From the NCBI RefSeq assembly GCF_901000735.1, contig NC_081541.1, positions 36,474,060-36,538,059 on the forward strand: a DNA stretch of 64,000 nucleotides. Reading direction: 5' to 3'. Below the pieces are notes generated by a model. The model saw only the letters and a program-made list of their open reading frames with translations, had not been told where the DNA came from and did not search any database. The DNA is from Corylus avellana (taxonomy: Eukaryota; Streptophyta; Magnoliopsida; Fagales; Betulaceae). Below, piece by piece: positions 11,520 to 23,570 of the stretch. Position 1 is the first letter of the stretch. Every line of letters begins with the position of its first letter. Position numbers and translations under genes: made by a program.

Positions 11520-12499
11520 CAACCAAAATCCACACTCACTCCTCAAACACCACAAAAAGCTCTTTTTACAGTCTTGCACTTCACCTCTTGGCGTGTCCAT
11601 TTATTTCTTTACTAGCTTCCAAACCAAGTAACGCTCTATTTGGTAGTTAATTATAATCACATTAAGAAAATGAAAAAAGAGAAAGAAAGTATAATATTGA
11701 GAACAATCAAACCAATTTTTTTTTTTTTTTTTTTTTTTTTTGGCAATAATGATGAAATCTTCTTTTTGCAGTCTCACAATCATTCATTAGTGTAAACTAT
11801 GGTAAATCGTTGACAACCCCTCGCCACTGCCTCAACACAAAATGTCCAACTATACGGATCCAACCTGGTTAAATGCATGTGAGAAGTATGTATAACCCTA
11901 AATTTAAGCATGCATCAAAAAAGAAAATCAAATTCAAGTAAATAAAGTTAACAATCACAGAAAGTAGTATGCCCTGCGGACCACTCCAACAAAACAATGT
12001 ATGTGTACAACAACCTGACATTTCCTCGCTCCAACTTTACGACAAAAAACCCTTTCTCTCTCGTCATTTCTTAAGCTTCCCGACATTAATACAGAAAAAT
12101 GTCAAAGCTACAAGAAAATAACAAGAAAGGAGTTGAGGGATGTGGGCGTGTAGATGGAGTTTTGCTGGAAAGTTTTGTCAAGGAAGATTCCTGAGATAGT
12201 CGTGTGAGTAGATGAATTTTAGTTAGCTTTGTAATTGTTTAGCTAATTGCAATTGTATTTAAGTAATCAGCATCTTTGAAATATGGAAAACACTCATGAC
12301 TTTCTGTTGTAACAAACTTTGGGAGATTTTTTTGAGTATCTCGAATAACTCAAAGGTTTATCACCGTACCTATGGATTCTCATCAAACACATTCATCCAT
12401 TCTTATTCATAACAAGCAATCATCTCTAGCATTTACATTACACCATTCCCTACCAAAAATATATAAAGTGTAAGAATTTGGGAGAATATTTAACATATA

Positions 12500-12816
12500 T
12501 GTTGGAATATTTTATATTTTCTAAATTAGGTTTATTAATATTTTTCTTTACATATTATATTTGTTTATGTTAGAATATTTTTATTCTCCGTTATTATATT
12601 TCCTTGTAAGGTTTATTCTCTTCCTTAATTAGTTTATGTCTACTTTAAGGTTTCTTGATCGCTAGTCATTGTCTCTCTATAAATAAAGAGTTATGTAATA
12701 TTGTTTGATACAGTGAATATACAAGATGTAGCTCACACGTGTCTATCAGCTTCCGCTCTCTATTTTCTTTCTCTTTAATATTTTAGTATTTTTTATATTT
12801 CATATATATTTCAACA
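12500..12816 (+). mobile_element. Solo LTR, Ty1/copia-like, 317 bp
   Basis: Begins TGTTGGAATATT and ends ATTTCAACA, an inverted TGTTG/CAACA terminus, between exact 5-base duplications ATATA (12495-12499 and 12817-12821). A TATA box CTATAAATA at 12678-12686 gives the plus orientation. No primer site or coding region adjoins it, so it is a solo LTR left by recombination. Confidence 0.85.
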
Positions 12817-13004
12817 ATATAAACATCAAATAAAAACACTAACCTCTGACCATTGTTGTACCTTTCACCTTCGGTAGTTATTTGTATATTAATTACCCAA
12901 AAGTTTAATTTGAATAAAAACTCTATTAATATTATATGCTATATACATTAATATATGTGACATGTGTGCCACCTTAGAAAATTTATTCTAACATAAAGAT
13001 CTTA

Positions 13005-13262
13005 GGGTGTATTTGGCAAAGGACTTGCAAAAGGAAGTGGACCAAGACGGTAGCAGATTTGATTGATGTGAGAAAAAAAAATGTTTTGTATGAAAAAGTA
13101 AAAAAAAATTTGTTTTGTAGTGAGTTTTTTATTTGAATAGTAATAAAAAGTGATTAATATGTCGTAAAATGTAAGAATGTTGGGATTGATTTTGACAAAA
13201 AAATTTTGGGGTTTTCAGTCTTTGGGTCCTCTTTCCGGTCCACTACTTTGCCAAACATAGCC
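13005..13262. mobile_element. Tourist-like (PIF/Harbinger) MITE, 258 bp
   Basis: Ends are GGGTGTATTTGGCAAA and, inverted, GGCTATGTTTGGCAAA, flanked by TTA on both sides (13002-13004, 13263-13265). A TWA target duplication and a GG-N-TGTTTGG-type end are typical of PIF/Harbinger MITEs. Confidence 0.75.
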
Positions 13263-13566
13263 TTAATTTACAGAAATATATATTTTCCTGCGCTGTCTCT
13301 CTTTCTCGTTGTATCTGAAGCTTCCTGGGATCAACTTGAACAAATATCAAACCAAAATGCCAAAGTTTCAGAGCAAGGCACCCAAGAGAGACTAGATCGG
13401 AAAGCGAAGCTTTTTCCTATTTTCTCTTTGGAGGTAATTAAAATCAAAACAAAAATTAATAAAAAAGTGAGCTTAATTTCTCTCCTTTTCACATACACCT
13501 CCAACTCCAATGCGTTGAATCAGTACTTTTAATTTGTCTATTAATAGTTCTGCCACAACACTCTTA

Positions 13567-13747
13567 GGACCTGTTTGAAATTGTGTTTAAGGAGCCTAAA
13601 AGTGCATTTAATACTCATAAAGTCGGTTTAAAGAAAAAAGTAGTCGTTTGGTAAAAAAAATTAAAAGTACTTAAGCCTTAAGCTTTTGCCCAAAAATGCT
13701 TTTTGACTTAAAATCTCTATTTCTCAAACGCAATCCCAAACAGGTTC
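13567..13747. mobile_element. Tourist-like (PIF/Harbinger) MITE, 181 bp
   Basis: Ends GGACCTGTTTGAAATTG and, inverted, GAACCTGTTTGGGATTG, flanked by TTA (13564-13566, 13748-13750). Non-coding. Confidence 0.8.
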
Positions 13748-13750
13748 TTA

Positions 13751-14487
13751 GTAAGCTATTCAAATAAAAGTTTAATTTGAAGAGAAACTTCAACCCTTTT
13801 TTTTTTTTTTTTTTTTTTGGAGACTACTTTTAAGAGAAACCAAACATCAAACTCTCAATATCTTTCTTTACTCTACTTAAATATTATTATTTTTTTTTGT
13901 TCTTGTAACTTTCACTTTTTGGCTTTTGGTATTTGGAGAGCTTCTCTTACAAGAGTTAAATTTAAAATAGGGTATAGAGCTTCTCTTACAAAATGGCATT
14001 TTTGTGATTTTTTTTCAATTTTTTAAAAGAAAAATTAAATTTGAAGAGTTGAATAGGAATGCTCTAAAAGAAACGGTGTTTGGGTCGAAAAGTCGTCGAT
14101 TCGATTGTGAGCTTGGAGAATTTCGAATGACAATTGAGGTATAATAGTTAGTTTGTGATTTTTCATTCCTAAGTGCTACTAATATATTAATTTGAAAAAA
14201 TAAAATAAAAAAAATACTGAGGTATATCATATGAGAGTGACTTCTATAAGGAGGTGATGTAAACCCACCCCTTTGTGCCCATCACTCATTAAGTGACACC
14301 TCAATATTTTAGAATAAACCTAAATTCAAGGAAAAAAACACTACCACACTAAATTATTCCACATAATAAACCCTTAAAAATCAATTTTTTATTTATTTAT
14401 TTTTTTAAAAAAAAAAAAAAAAAAAATTGATTGGGTGGCTGGGTCGAGCCACCCATTGGCTGGGGTGGCCGCACAGGCCACATCCAG
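13751..14487. other. Intergenic, no gene seen
   Basis: AT-rich sequence with T-runs (13797-13818) and A-runs (about 14404-14426). A small GC-rich hairpin, GGGTGGCTGGG with GAGCCACCC, lies at about 14435-14455. No supportable exon. Confidence 0.4.
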
Positions 14488-14573
14488 CCATGGATTTGAC
14501 TTGTATTTATAATTATAGAAACCATAATTATGAACTTTAAGTTCATAATTATTAATACAAGTCAAATCCATGG
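14488..14573. repeat. 86-bp near-perfect hairpin
   Basis: CCATGGATTTGACTTGTATT is followed by its inverted copy AATACAAGTCAAATCCATGG, with a second inverted repeat (ATAATTATGAACTT/AAGTTCATAATTAT) in the centre. Probably a small MITE or foldback remnant. Confidence 0.75.
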
Positions 14574-15217
14574 CCACCTTATGATCTTATTGTGCAATTA
14601 TGGACTAATTAAATTGGAATGATAAAGAGGATTTTAGTGGGCAAGATTTTTCACCTTATATGTGGATTTCATATGCCGATTGCCACGGGCCCATTGGGGT
14701 GTATAAGATAGAAAGAATTCTATGTAATTTTGTCTACTTCAAGTGTATTAAATTTATAATAATAATAATAATAAAAAAGAGTTGTGTTTACAAGAACATT
14801 TAATAGAAATCTATCACTATACAATTGTCTTAATACAAGATGAATAAGATGCAAGTTTTCTTCTTGGTTGATGCCTAGATGAAATAGACATGTATCATAA
14901 ATGGTCTTCTGTTTCAATTTGGTGTTGTTAAACATTATTTGATCTAATAGGGTACATACATTCCCATGGCCACAAGATGAGTCCTCTAAAGATGATGTGG
15001 TTTGCGGGTTTTGAATTTCTCTTTTAGAAAAAGGGTTTACATTGGATAAGTCCATTTTAATATTTCAAATATAATATATGGCCTATTTTGCATAAAAGAG
15101 ATAAAGAAAAATAAAATATATGGCCTATTTTACATAAACTCTACTGTCGATCGAGTCAAAGTGGATATTTCGAGAGCCATATTAATATATTATATGGTGC
15201 CCGCCACCCGTGATTGA

Positions 15218-15290
15218 CAATGATGGCACTAAAACTGATTGGGAGGTGATCTATTGATACTTAGCAGAAACTTTACAGAATAGGAGCAAA

Positions 15291-15338
<48 letters not shown>

Positions 15339-15411
15339 TTTGCTCCTATTCTGTAAAGTTTCTGCTAAGTATCAATAGATCACCTCCCAATCAGTTTTAG
15401 TGCCATCATTG
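15218..15411. repeat. 194-bp perfect palindrome centred on a TA repeat
   Basis: Two arms of about 82 bases, starting CAATGATGGCACT and ending AGTGCCATCATTG, are exact reverse complements as far as I can read. They meet in a (TA)n run at about 15300-15330. Another (AT)n run and a gap follow. It could be a foldback element or an assembly or chimeric-read artefact. Confidence 0.85.
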
Positions 15412-15511
15412 TATATATATATATATATATATTTCAAATAACTTCCACAAGTAAAAATATGAAACAAAACAGATCTCATTTTTTATACAATGATAGTTGC
15501 TTTTGGAAGTT

Positions 15512-15852
15512 NNNNNNNNNNNNNNNNNNNNNNNNNNNNNNNNNNNNNNNNNNNNNNNNNNNNNNNNNNNNNNNNNNNNNNNNNNNNNNNNNNNNNNNNN
15601 NNNNNNNNNNNNNNNNNNNNNNNNNNNNNNNNNNNNNNNNNNNNNNNNNNNNNNNNNNNNNNNNNNNNNNNNNNNNNNNNNNNNNNNNNNNNNNNNNNNN
15701 NNNNNNNNNNNNNNNNNNNNNNNNNNNNNNNNNNNNNNNNNNNNNNNNNNNNNNNNNNNNNNNNNNNNNNNNNNNNNNNNNNNNNNNNNNNNNNNNNNNN
15801 NNNNNNNNNNNNNNNNNNNNNNNNNNNNNNNNNNNNNNNNNNNNNNNNNNNN
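15512..15852. other. Assembly gap (341 N)
   Basis: Run of N. Open frames that cross it are meaningless. Confidence 0.95.
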
Positions 15853-16631
15853 ATTCTTGAAAGGACACAAGGAAAACTAGTAGCATTACTCCAGTCTGTC
15901 TAAGTCATGCATCATCCAAGTTTTCTGAACTTCCCTGTGGTATTCAACCATCAATTTGTGGCTTAGGCTGTAGTAACAAGTCAATAACCAGTCTAAAATG
16001 TAACTCTCAGAACTTTACAACCTATTCTACCTCCATAAAGATAGAGAAATGATTACATATGCTAGGGGGATCGTGCTCGAAAATGCTGTTTTAGTTGATG
16101 ATTCATTTGTGGAAGACCAAAATTTGTCTGTTGAATCCAGCTTTGCTGCCCAACAAGCTGGAAGTTATATCTTCTACTTTTTTAAACCCAATCTGCAATT
16201 ATGTTAAATATCAGATATCCTACTTATCAAAATGCAGGTGGGGAAGGAATTTAAACGTCAGACATCTAAGGATGTTAGCAAACAAAAGATGAAATAAGTG
16301 CCCTATTCCATTTGTTTATCTGTGTTCAAACTTCAGCACCAATGCTAGAACAAAAACACATAACACACCTTGTCTAGAAGTATTTCCCAAAAACATTCTG
16401 GATGGAAAATAATATTCTTTTAATTAATTGCTGTTGTCTGCAAAATGAGTAGAAAGCAATGCCTTAAGACCCTCGGCAGATCTAATTAAGCAATAAGGGA
16501 TAATATTACATAGGAAGCTGAATGGTGAAAAGCTTATTCGCCAATTTGTAAGATTTTTTATTCAGATCACTGAAGACCCAAGGAAGGTCAGCTTCCAGTA
16601 AAATGATTCTTTTCTTCTTTTTTTTTTTTTT

Positions 16632-17211
16632 GGGGTTAAGTACTTTGGTTTGCACTTTTTTATTTTTTCTCTCCTAAGTTTCCAAAACAGTCAAATCTGG
16701 TACCTCACCTTTGGGAAAATACAAAATCAATACCTCGTTAGTTTCCGTCAATTCAAATTAACGGAATTCTGCATCATCGCCACGTAAATGAGCTGTAAGG
16801 CCGACATCATTCCCTAGTTCCTTGTTGACACATGTAACTGGCCATCATCTAATCGGATTCCTCCTCCTTCAAACCTGAGCTCGATTCGGGTTTAGATAAT
16901 GTGGCGAGGGTTTAGGAGGAATCCGGTTAGATGATGTGGCCAATTACATGTACCAACGTGGAACCAGGGACAGATGCTGGCCTTATAGCTCATTTACGTG
17001 GCGATAACGTGGAATTCTGTTAATTGGGACTGACAAAAATTCTGTTACGTGGTGAGTTTTGGCTGACTTGAGAATTAAACGTATCAAAAAAAAAAATTAA
17101 TGATGTATTGATTTTATATTTTCCCATAGGTGAGGTACTAGATTTGACTGTTTTGGAAATCTAGGGGGAAAAAATAAAAAAGTGCAAACTGAAGTAAAAA
17201 AGTACTTAACC
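16632..17211. mobile_element. Foldback element, about 580 bp, in methyltransferase intron 6
   Basis: The halves mirror each other: GGGGTTAAGTACTTTGG and GGTACCTCACCTTTGGGAAAA on the left are answered by inverted copies on the right ending CAAGT-type AAGTACTTAACCC. The centre holds further inverted matches (ATCTAATCGGATTCCTCCT versus AGGAGGAATCCGGTTAGAT). It is flanked by T-runs, so a 9-bp target duplication would be all T. Probably a MULE-type MITE. Confidence 0.75.
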
Positions 17212-18212
17212 CTTTTTTTTTAATAAAAGACAGCCAAAAGAGAATCTGAAAGAAGCAAGAGCCCTCTCCCTGTAATAAGTATAAGAAGGCTTAGGTTCTG
17301 CTCATTATCAGAACTATTGCTGAAGATTCCAGAACTACGATCACTTCCAGTGATCAACAACATCCCAGAAACCTGAAGAGCTAACACTACAACCTAGTAG
17401 CAAAGGACTTTATGAGAGACGCAAGGAATCTCATGATATACAGCCTTTTGCAACACCTATCGTAAACATTGTGTACAATTGCTGCAAGCAACAGAAGTGT
17501 TTGCAGCGTCCTTTATAATTAAACTTTTTAATAACCAACAGGTACTTAGTTCTATTTATATATATAGAATAGCTATCATGTAGACTTGCAATTTGCTAAA
17601 AAATTATTACCTTAGACACCTGACGATTGTTTTGATATGACTTCCAAGGTTGAGGTTCCAACACAAGAATGCCACCCTGCTTATGAAAAGAATTAACTTG
17701 TTCAGAGACCATTCCATATAACAAGGTGGCAATACCATAAAACCACAACCATCCTCAACCACAATCCCCATCAATACTTCAAAGAAAATAACATGTGCAA
17801 AATAAGAGAATATAAATAACAATTACCGGAAGAAGCAATCCCCAAATCTTTGAAAATAATGTAATTAATCTGTCATCGCCCCAATTAAGATGAACCCATT
17901 TTGTCACACTCAAACTGCAATGCAGGACAAATCCATTTCATCAAACAAGCAGCACATTAAGGTTAAGCAAAATTAGAACTATAATTGTGTGCCTAAAATA
18001 GCATTTAGAAGGTGCCCCAGAAGACACTCTTTCCTTTTACCCATACTAAGACATATTGAACTTTTGGTAAAAATAATTATTACCATTTTGTGTTTAGAGT
18101 TTTGTAGAGAGAGGCAAATAGAGAGATGGGTGGGGGGGGTTTCAAAGAAAAAGTAACAATAAAATCCTATTACCACAAGTTTTGCATTGATTTTTTAAGC
18201 TAATTTTTTCTT

Positions 18213-18381
18213 GGGTAAATTACATTTTGTCTCCTCAAACTATCACCCCATTCTTAATGTCTCCACCAAACTTCAAAATGTGGCAATCAACCTCCCAATT
18301 TCAAGTTCCCGTTGCAATGCCTTTGAGATGTATAAAATGATGCAAAAAGTGTCTTTTCAGAGGGAAAAGTGTAATTTACCC
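18213..18381. mobile_element. Small foldback MITE in methyltransferase intron 4
   Basis: A 12-base inverted terminal repeat GGGTAAATTACA...TGTAATTTACCC bounds 169 bases. The terminus resembles the GGGTAAA ends of other MULE-type MITEs in the window. No clean target duplication was seen. Confidence 0.6.
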
Positions 18382-20640
18382 TTCTTTCTATCTTCTTCTT
18401 CTTTTTAAGTCTTAAGTAAAAAGTTTGGGTAACATCGGAGCTTTCGTAAAAAAAATTATTGCCACCAAAAGTAATATTCTCTCATAGACATAATATAACC
18501 CAAAAAAACTTACCAAAGAATTGTATCATATTGCTTCTCTCGTGGATGCTGACTCTGAACAAAATTTTCCGGTCAGAAAGAGACAATGTCACACAGATCT
18601 CTTTTCATAGAAGGGGAACAATCCCTTGAAATTCCTTTTGTCTCTTCATTGGATGATGCAGTAACGCTCTGCTCTGGACCATTTGCACTCTCTGCAACCT
18701 CCAATTTGGAAGACTTTGCATGTGTCTTTCGAGCACTTTCCAATTTCACAAATTTTCTGAGATGCCAATATGAGTCCTCTATTCGATCTGACACATAAAG
18801 AATATTAGATTAAGTGCAATCCTTGATGTCTGTCAATTTCAAAAGTGAAGAACTTCAAAAGTTGAGTACAAAGTTTGTCATATGCTCGTAAACCCATAAT
18901 TTTAAATGACAAAAACAACCTATAGCAGCCAAACTGAAATTAAAGAATGTTTGGATAGAAAATGGCCCAAGTATCTCAAAAATAAAACATTGAAGCTGGG
19001 TCTTGATACTTATCAGAGTCCAACACTCACAAACAAATTGCATCATATTCTAGGAGAGTCGTCAATATTGGGAAACAGGCATGACAACTCATCTTTAACT
19101 ACAAAAGGCTATATGGTCAAAACAAGCTCAAAAAACTAGAATATGGACACATTACATGCATATGAACAGCACCAAGGTCTTTCAATGTGACATGTGCAAA
19201 TATATAAACAATTATCAGTGTCAAGTCTGCTGTAGTTTGTTGGCACCTTTAGGCCATAATGCTAAAAAGTGTTACTCTGGGAATGTAGAACAATTTTTCA
19301 ATTTTTACCAACAGGCTGAAAATAGGAAGCAACAAAATCATAGGGCAAAGGGCACAGATTAATATGAATAGAGTCTTACTAGAATCAATGTCAATTCCAA
19401 GAATGCTGCGGCATTGGAACTTTTTAGCTGTACAAAAGTAACAATAATTAAATATCAGTCTCTGTAAACACATGTACATGCAAAACCTGAAATGAGATAC
19501 ATCACATGTGCTGTCAACTTTATTCCCAAACTACTACCAGGCACATAGCAACTATGCCCCCCAAAAAAATATAAATAATAAAAAATAAAAAGAGAAGGCA
19601 TAACTTGAGATAAACATGACAGTTCCAAGATTTCACAAGTCAGAGGTTCCTTCTTAGTATGTAAAGAACTTTCCTAATTAAGCATACTACCTCCTGGAAC
19701 CTTCTTTTGAAGCCCATTAAAAAAATTAGAAAATAGTTAAGAACAATTTCATTTAAATACTATTGCAACCAACCAACAAAGGCTTAACAGTTGCAAAAGA
19801 CACATGCAATAATAATAAATAGATATTTCAACTGAGAACTTGTTACCAATTTGGATGAAAATTAACCCACTATTGCAGCCAATATCAAGACAGTCCTTGT
19901 CTTCAAACCATCCCTTCTTCAGGACCTTTAACCGAGGATCTTCCTCCTCCAAGTCCTGACCTATCTGGAACATCAAATAAAACAACAAAATTTAACATCA
20001 TTTTAAATGTGATTTATTAAAACCACTCCTAAAAACATAAGCTGAGCTAATACCCAAATTCCCAAAACCTTAATATAGTAATCCTCCCAAGTTTTTCAAA
20101 CTGGGCCACCACATATCATGAACAAAATACACCTAAACTAAATCATAAGCTCAAAATCTACATAAAAAAAAAGAAATACAATTATCCCCTTTTTTATACA
20201 ACTAAAAAAAAAAACAAAATACTGCATTTCATAGCCACATGGTAACACTCACTGGTCACCATTATTATTCAAACTCATGCCCACAAGAACTCCAAACTTG
20301 CAATGAAAAAATGAAACTGTGTACTCGAAAACTGAATAGAAACACTAATCCCACATTTGGTTGGCGAGAAAATTGAACGAAGCAAATAAAAATAAATAAA
20401 TAAAACGAACCCCATGTTAAAAAAAAAAAAAAAAAAAAAAAGGCTCTCTAGAGAAAAAAATAATAATAATAATAAAAGAAAAGAGTATGAGGAAGAAATT
20501 ACACGGTAGCCGTAGTAGTTTCTATAATTGCCAAATGGGAAAACCTCTTTGCGTTTTTTCTTCCTCTGCTGCTTCACTCCTTCCTCGGCTGGTGTTGCTG
20601 CTGCTCTCTCTTCGCCCTTCCCTTTCTCCTCCATTTTCAT

Positions 20641-21351
20641 TTTCTCTTTTTCGTCTTTGAGAAGCCTTGGTACCTCAATAAGAAGGGTTTAATGCTTTTT
20701 TCGCAGGGCACGGTGCTGTAGTGTAGGGTTTAAGCTTAGGATTATAATTTACAGGTATATTAATTATCATGTCTTTTGTTTACAATCTGTTTGAGAGAAG
20801 ACAATCTACCTTCACAATCTGTTTACTAAATTCTCACTAGCATGAGTTTAAAAATGAAAAGCAATTATTAGTTATGTGCTTGTAAAATGTAGATGTTCAT
20901 ATATCTCAAGAAAAACCCATCCTAAATCCGAAAATTCAATCCGAAACACCATTTGGCCATCACAAAATCGCCCACCTAATAACAAACTACGGCCAAAATC
21001 GAAACCCAGTACCAAAACAAATCCCTTTTTTTCTTTTCAACCAAAATCACAACCCAGCAACGACATACCCACAAAATAGTCTCCCCTCTTCGGCCATTAA
21101 TCCAAACAACAGCCAACATAGTCTCCCTTTTCATTTTCTTAACCAAATTTTCAAGCCAAATCATTTTCCTAACCAACGATTTTCCTCTCGAGTCGCTGGA
21201 CATATTTCGCCGGAGTGAGAGAGACAGGTGCGACGGAGGGAGAGTGGGCGGCTGGGTAACCCTCTTTGTTTTTTTTCTTCACAAACTCAGTGTTCTCGTT
21301 TTGTATTTTTGGCGCTTTACATTCTTAAGATATTTTTGATTTATTATATAC
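20641..21351. other. Upstream region of the methyltransferase gene
   Basis: Holds the presumed minus-strand promoter and 5' UTR of the methyltransferase gene. From about 20900 to 21240 there is a C-rich, purine-poor stretch with overlapping short open frames. No family was recognised, so no gene is called. Confidence 0.4.
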
Positions 21352-21558
21352 GGGAAACTTCACTTACCCCCAAACTTTCGCGTTTTTTGCAGACACTCTC
21401 TACTGTTCAAAAACTCTCACTTTTATGTATCAAATTTTAAGTTTCGTTCACTTTGCCCCTTCCGTTAAGATTTTCTATAAAATCCTAACGGAAGGGGTCA
21501 CATGTACCGCGCATGCGGAGAAAACTTATTGAAAGCCCCGTTTTACCCCTGAAACTTT
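21352..21558 (+). repeat. Left terminal inverted repeat of the 7.3-kb MULE
   Basis: About 205 bases matching the reverse complement of 28431-28693 with scattered mismatches. It ends near GCCCCGTTTTACCCCTGAAA and probably carries the promoter of the GRF gene, as MULE ends usually do. Confidence 0.8.
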
Positions 21559-21752
21559 ATTGAAGCCTCTTCTTTCTTTCCCTGCCTCTTCACCATTTAA
21601 TCATCTGCTTCTTCTTTCTTTCGTTCATACCCACATACCGAAAGCCCCACTTTTTTTTTTCTTCTTCTTCGGATAGCCCCTATTTTCTTGTTCTTCTTCT
21701 TTGCGCTGACCATTTCATTATTCTGCTTCGTTATACCCATTTGATACCTACT

Positions 21753-22791
21753 ATGGATCAAGCCGACAGTGAAGTCAGTGAAGTCATCGACCCAGGAACA
21801 GGAACCAACAATCCAATGTGCAAATGTGGGAGGAGATCACACAAATTAACAGCATTCACGCTACCGAATTTCGGTAAAAGGTTTTATACATGTGAAAAAT
21901 TATATGGTAAGATTTTTTTTGGCATTTTTTCTCGCAATCCAGCTCTTGATCTTATTTTTTCTCGCAACTATGGGCTATTTTATTTGCTTTGGGTATTTTG
22001 ATTCGGTTGGGGATGATACGGCTTTTAGCTGGGTATTTGCTTAAATTTGTTTGCTTAACATAAAATTTGAGTTGGGTATTTGCTGAAATTTGTTTTCTTA
22101 GCTGGGTATTTGCTAAAATTTTTTTGCTTAACTGGGTATTTTAGCTGAGTACTTTGGTTCGATATAGGAAATAGTCATGATAGATGAGTATGGTGGCTTG
22201 GTTCGATGTTTTTGGTTAAATAGTCATGATAGCTGAGTATAGTTTAGGGTTTAGTTTGTTCATGAAATTAGTTGTGATATATTTTGATTGATTTTGAAAC
22301 TTTATGAAGGATTTTGAATGAAGCATTTTTGATTGAAGCAAGATACTCTATTTTGTCCAGAAATAGTGTTGGCGGCTTATGGTATCATAATAGTTGTGTG
22401 AGATCTAATTTATATTGATCTGATTGTGTAGAATTCAGACAACTGTGGATGTGGCTTTTTCAAATGGGTAGATCTAGATATTTGTCAACATGGTAAGCGA
22501 GTCGTTTCAAAACTGTCTGAGTGGCACGAGAATTTGAAGACTAAACGTTCGCAGATTGGAACAACAATCTCGAATGAAATTTTGAAATGCAAGATTGAAG
22601 TTGCTGAATATAAGGCCAAAATAGGGGTTGCATCTGTTAATTTTAAAATGCAATTACAAATGCAGAAAAACAAATTTCATGCAAAAGAGATGAAGTACCG
22701 GATTGCCTTAGCATGTTCATTTATTCTCCTTACTGTATTGATGTTTTATCCCGTGTCTAATACATATTCTTCAAGGTTGATGTTACCCTGA
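21753..22791 (+). CDS. GRF-type zinc-finger protein with C-terminal membrane segment, inside the MULE
   Basis: Two exons, 21753-21906 and 22439-22791, join in phase across a GT-AG intron of 532 bases to give 168 residues. The ATG at 21753 (MDQADSEV) is chosen because it opens the frame just before the domain. Residues 23-61 form a GRF zinc finger, a DNA- or RNA-binding fold: C23-x-C25, then NFGKRFYTC with C47, then C54-x-C56 and GFFKWVD. The acceptor TTCAG at 22434-22438 is the one that restores this motif; the nearer TAG at 22431 would break it. Residues about 70-135 are rich in charged residues and probably helical. Residues 140-155 are a single hydrophobic segment, and the protein ends soon after. 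The gene sits between the left inverted repeat and the transposase remains, in convergent orientation. Small GRF-plus-membrane proteins are common in plants, but their role is not known to me. Being intact inside a decayed MULE is notable. Confidence 0.82.
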
Positions 22792-23084
22792 GCATGTAAT
22801 GAAATGTGTAATGGAAACTGTTGCAATGCATCTTGTGTGAAATGTGTAATAAAAACCTTATGGTGCAATGTATTTTGTGATGTGGTGTTGCCCACTATTT
22901 TTGTGTAAGACAAGTAATTTACCTAGTATTTTTTTTTGTGTAAGACAAGTAATTTAAGTACTGTTTTTGTGTAAGAAAAGTAATTGACCTACTATATTGT
23001 GTAAGAGTTGTAACTTATGTACATTAACATCAATCGAAATGGTCATAATGAGCAATTACCATGGCACACTTTATAGTAATTTAC
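22792..23084. other. 3' region of the GRF gene inside the MULE
   Basis: Contains repeats of the phrase GTGTAAGACAAGTAATTTA (three or four times, about 22903-23000), probably the 3' UTR. No exon seen. Confidence 0.4.
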
Positions 23085-23570
23085 CTACTATATTGTGGTG
23101 AACAAAAACATTACCATTGACATTTACCATTATCCACAATTACCAACCAAAAAGCCACCACATTGGCAAACACCTTGAACACAAAATATTACAATTACAT
23201 AGGCATGTCTTCGTGTCACAAAATAATTACAAAACATCGGCCTGACTTCATGTCACAAAAGAATTACATAACATTCATTATCTCACAAAACACTTCAACT
23301 CACAAACATTCAAAAACATTACCATTGACATTTACTATCATCCACAACTACCATTAAAAAAGTCACCACATTAGCTAATATGGTGAGCACAAAATGTTAG
23401 AATTACATATGCATGTCTTCATGTCATAAAATAATAACAGCACATACATGGGCCTGTCATTGTGTCACAAAATAATTACAAAACATGGGTCTGTCTTCAT
23501 GTCACAAAATAATTATATAACATTCATTAACTCACAAAGCACACCAACTCACAAACATTCATGGTTGCTA
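23085..23570. repeat. Imperfect tandem repeat, two units of about 240 bp
   Basis: Both halves carry AACATTACCATTGACATTTAC, CACAAAATAATTACAAAACAT and ACATTCATTA(T/A)CTCACAAA in the same order. It lies between the convergent GRF and transposase genes. Confidence 0.65.

Larger units (their letters stand above)
10520..12200. repeat. 681-bp exact direct repeat around an assembly gap
   Basis: Bases 10520-11200 and 11520-12200 look identical, even in a long T-run (about 25 bases) and with an offset of exactly 1000. Between them lie a partial transposon (11201-11419) and a 100-N gap. The simplest reading is two unmerged contig ends or haplotypes rather than a biological duplication. Confidence 0.85.
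16103..20640 (-). pseudogene. Bin3/MePCE-type RNA methyltransferase gene (At5g51130-like) with two in-frame stops
   Basis: This family uses S-adenosylmethionine to methylate the 5' phosphate of small RNAs (7SK or U6 in animals and fungi). Eight GT-AG exons join in phase: 20640-20503, 19964-19847, 19427-19380, 18787-18514, 17914-17827, 17676-17611, 16437-16369 and 16192-16103, for about 296 codons, close to the usual plant length. Visible landmarks are FPFGNYRNYYGYR at the N-terminus, the SAM motif CLDIGCNSG (about residues 71-79), SYWHLRKF, LSVTKW and HLNWGDD, GGILVLEPQPWKSY, EILLDK and a C-terminal GFNRQILVF. Codon 173 is TGA (18575-18573) and codon 250 is TAA (16422-16420). Splicing and the rest of the frame are intact, so the loss is recent, is a haplotype difference or is a sequencing error. 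Introns 4 and 6 carry foldback elements. Confidence 0.88.

Noticed and set aside
10601..11783. A 60-codon frame present twice
   Set aside because: It is the same sequence in the two identical 681-bp copies, lies in AT-rich DNA and has no protein features.
15406..15903. Long frames across 15512-15852
   Set aside because: They consist mostly of N. The same applies to frames at 24159-24681, 28761-29054 and 61078-61590.
20876..21203. Frames on both strands upstream of the MULE
   Set aside because: The plus-strand frame is Pro/Lys/Ser-rich because the DNA is C- and A-rich; the two strands give equally long frames and no domain is recognised.
23085..23570. CRISPR-like spacing of repeats
   Set aside because: The units are long, degenerate and have no unique spacers; this is a plant nuclear transposon.
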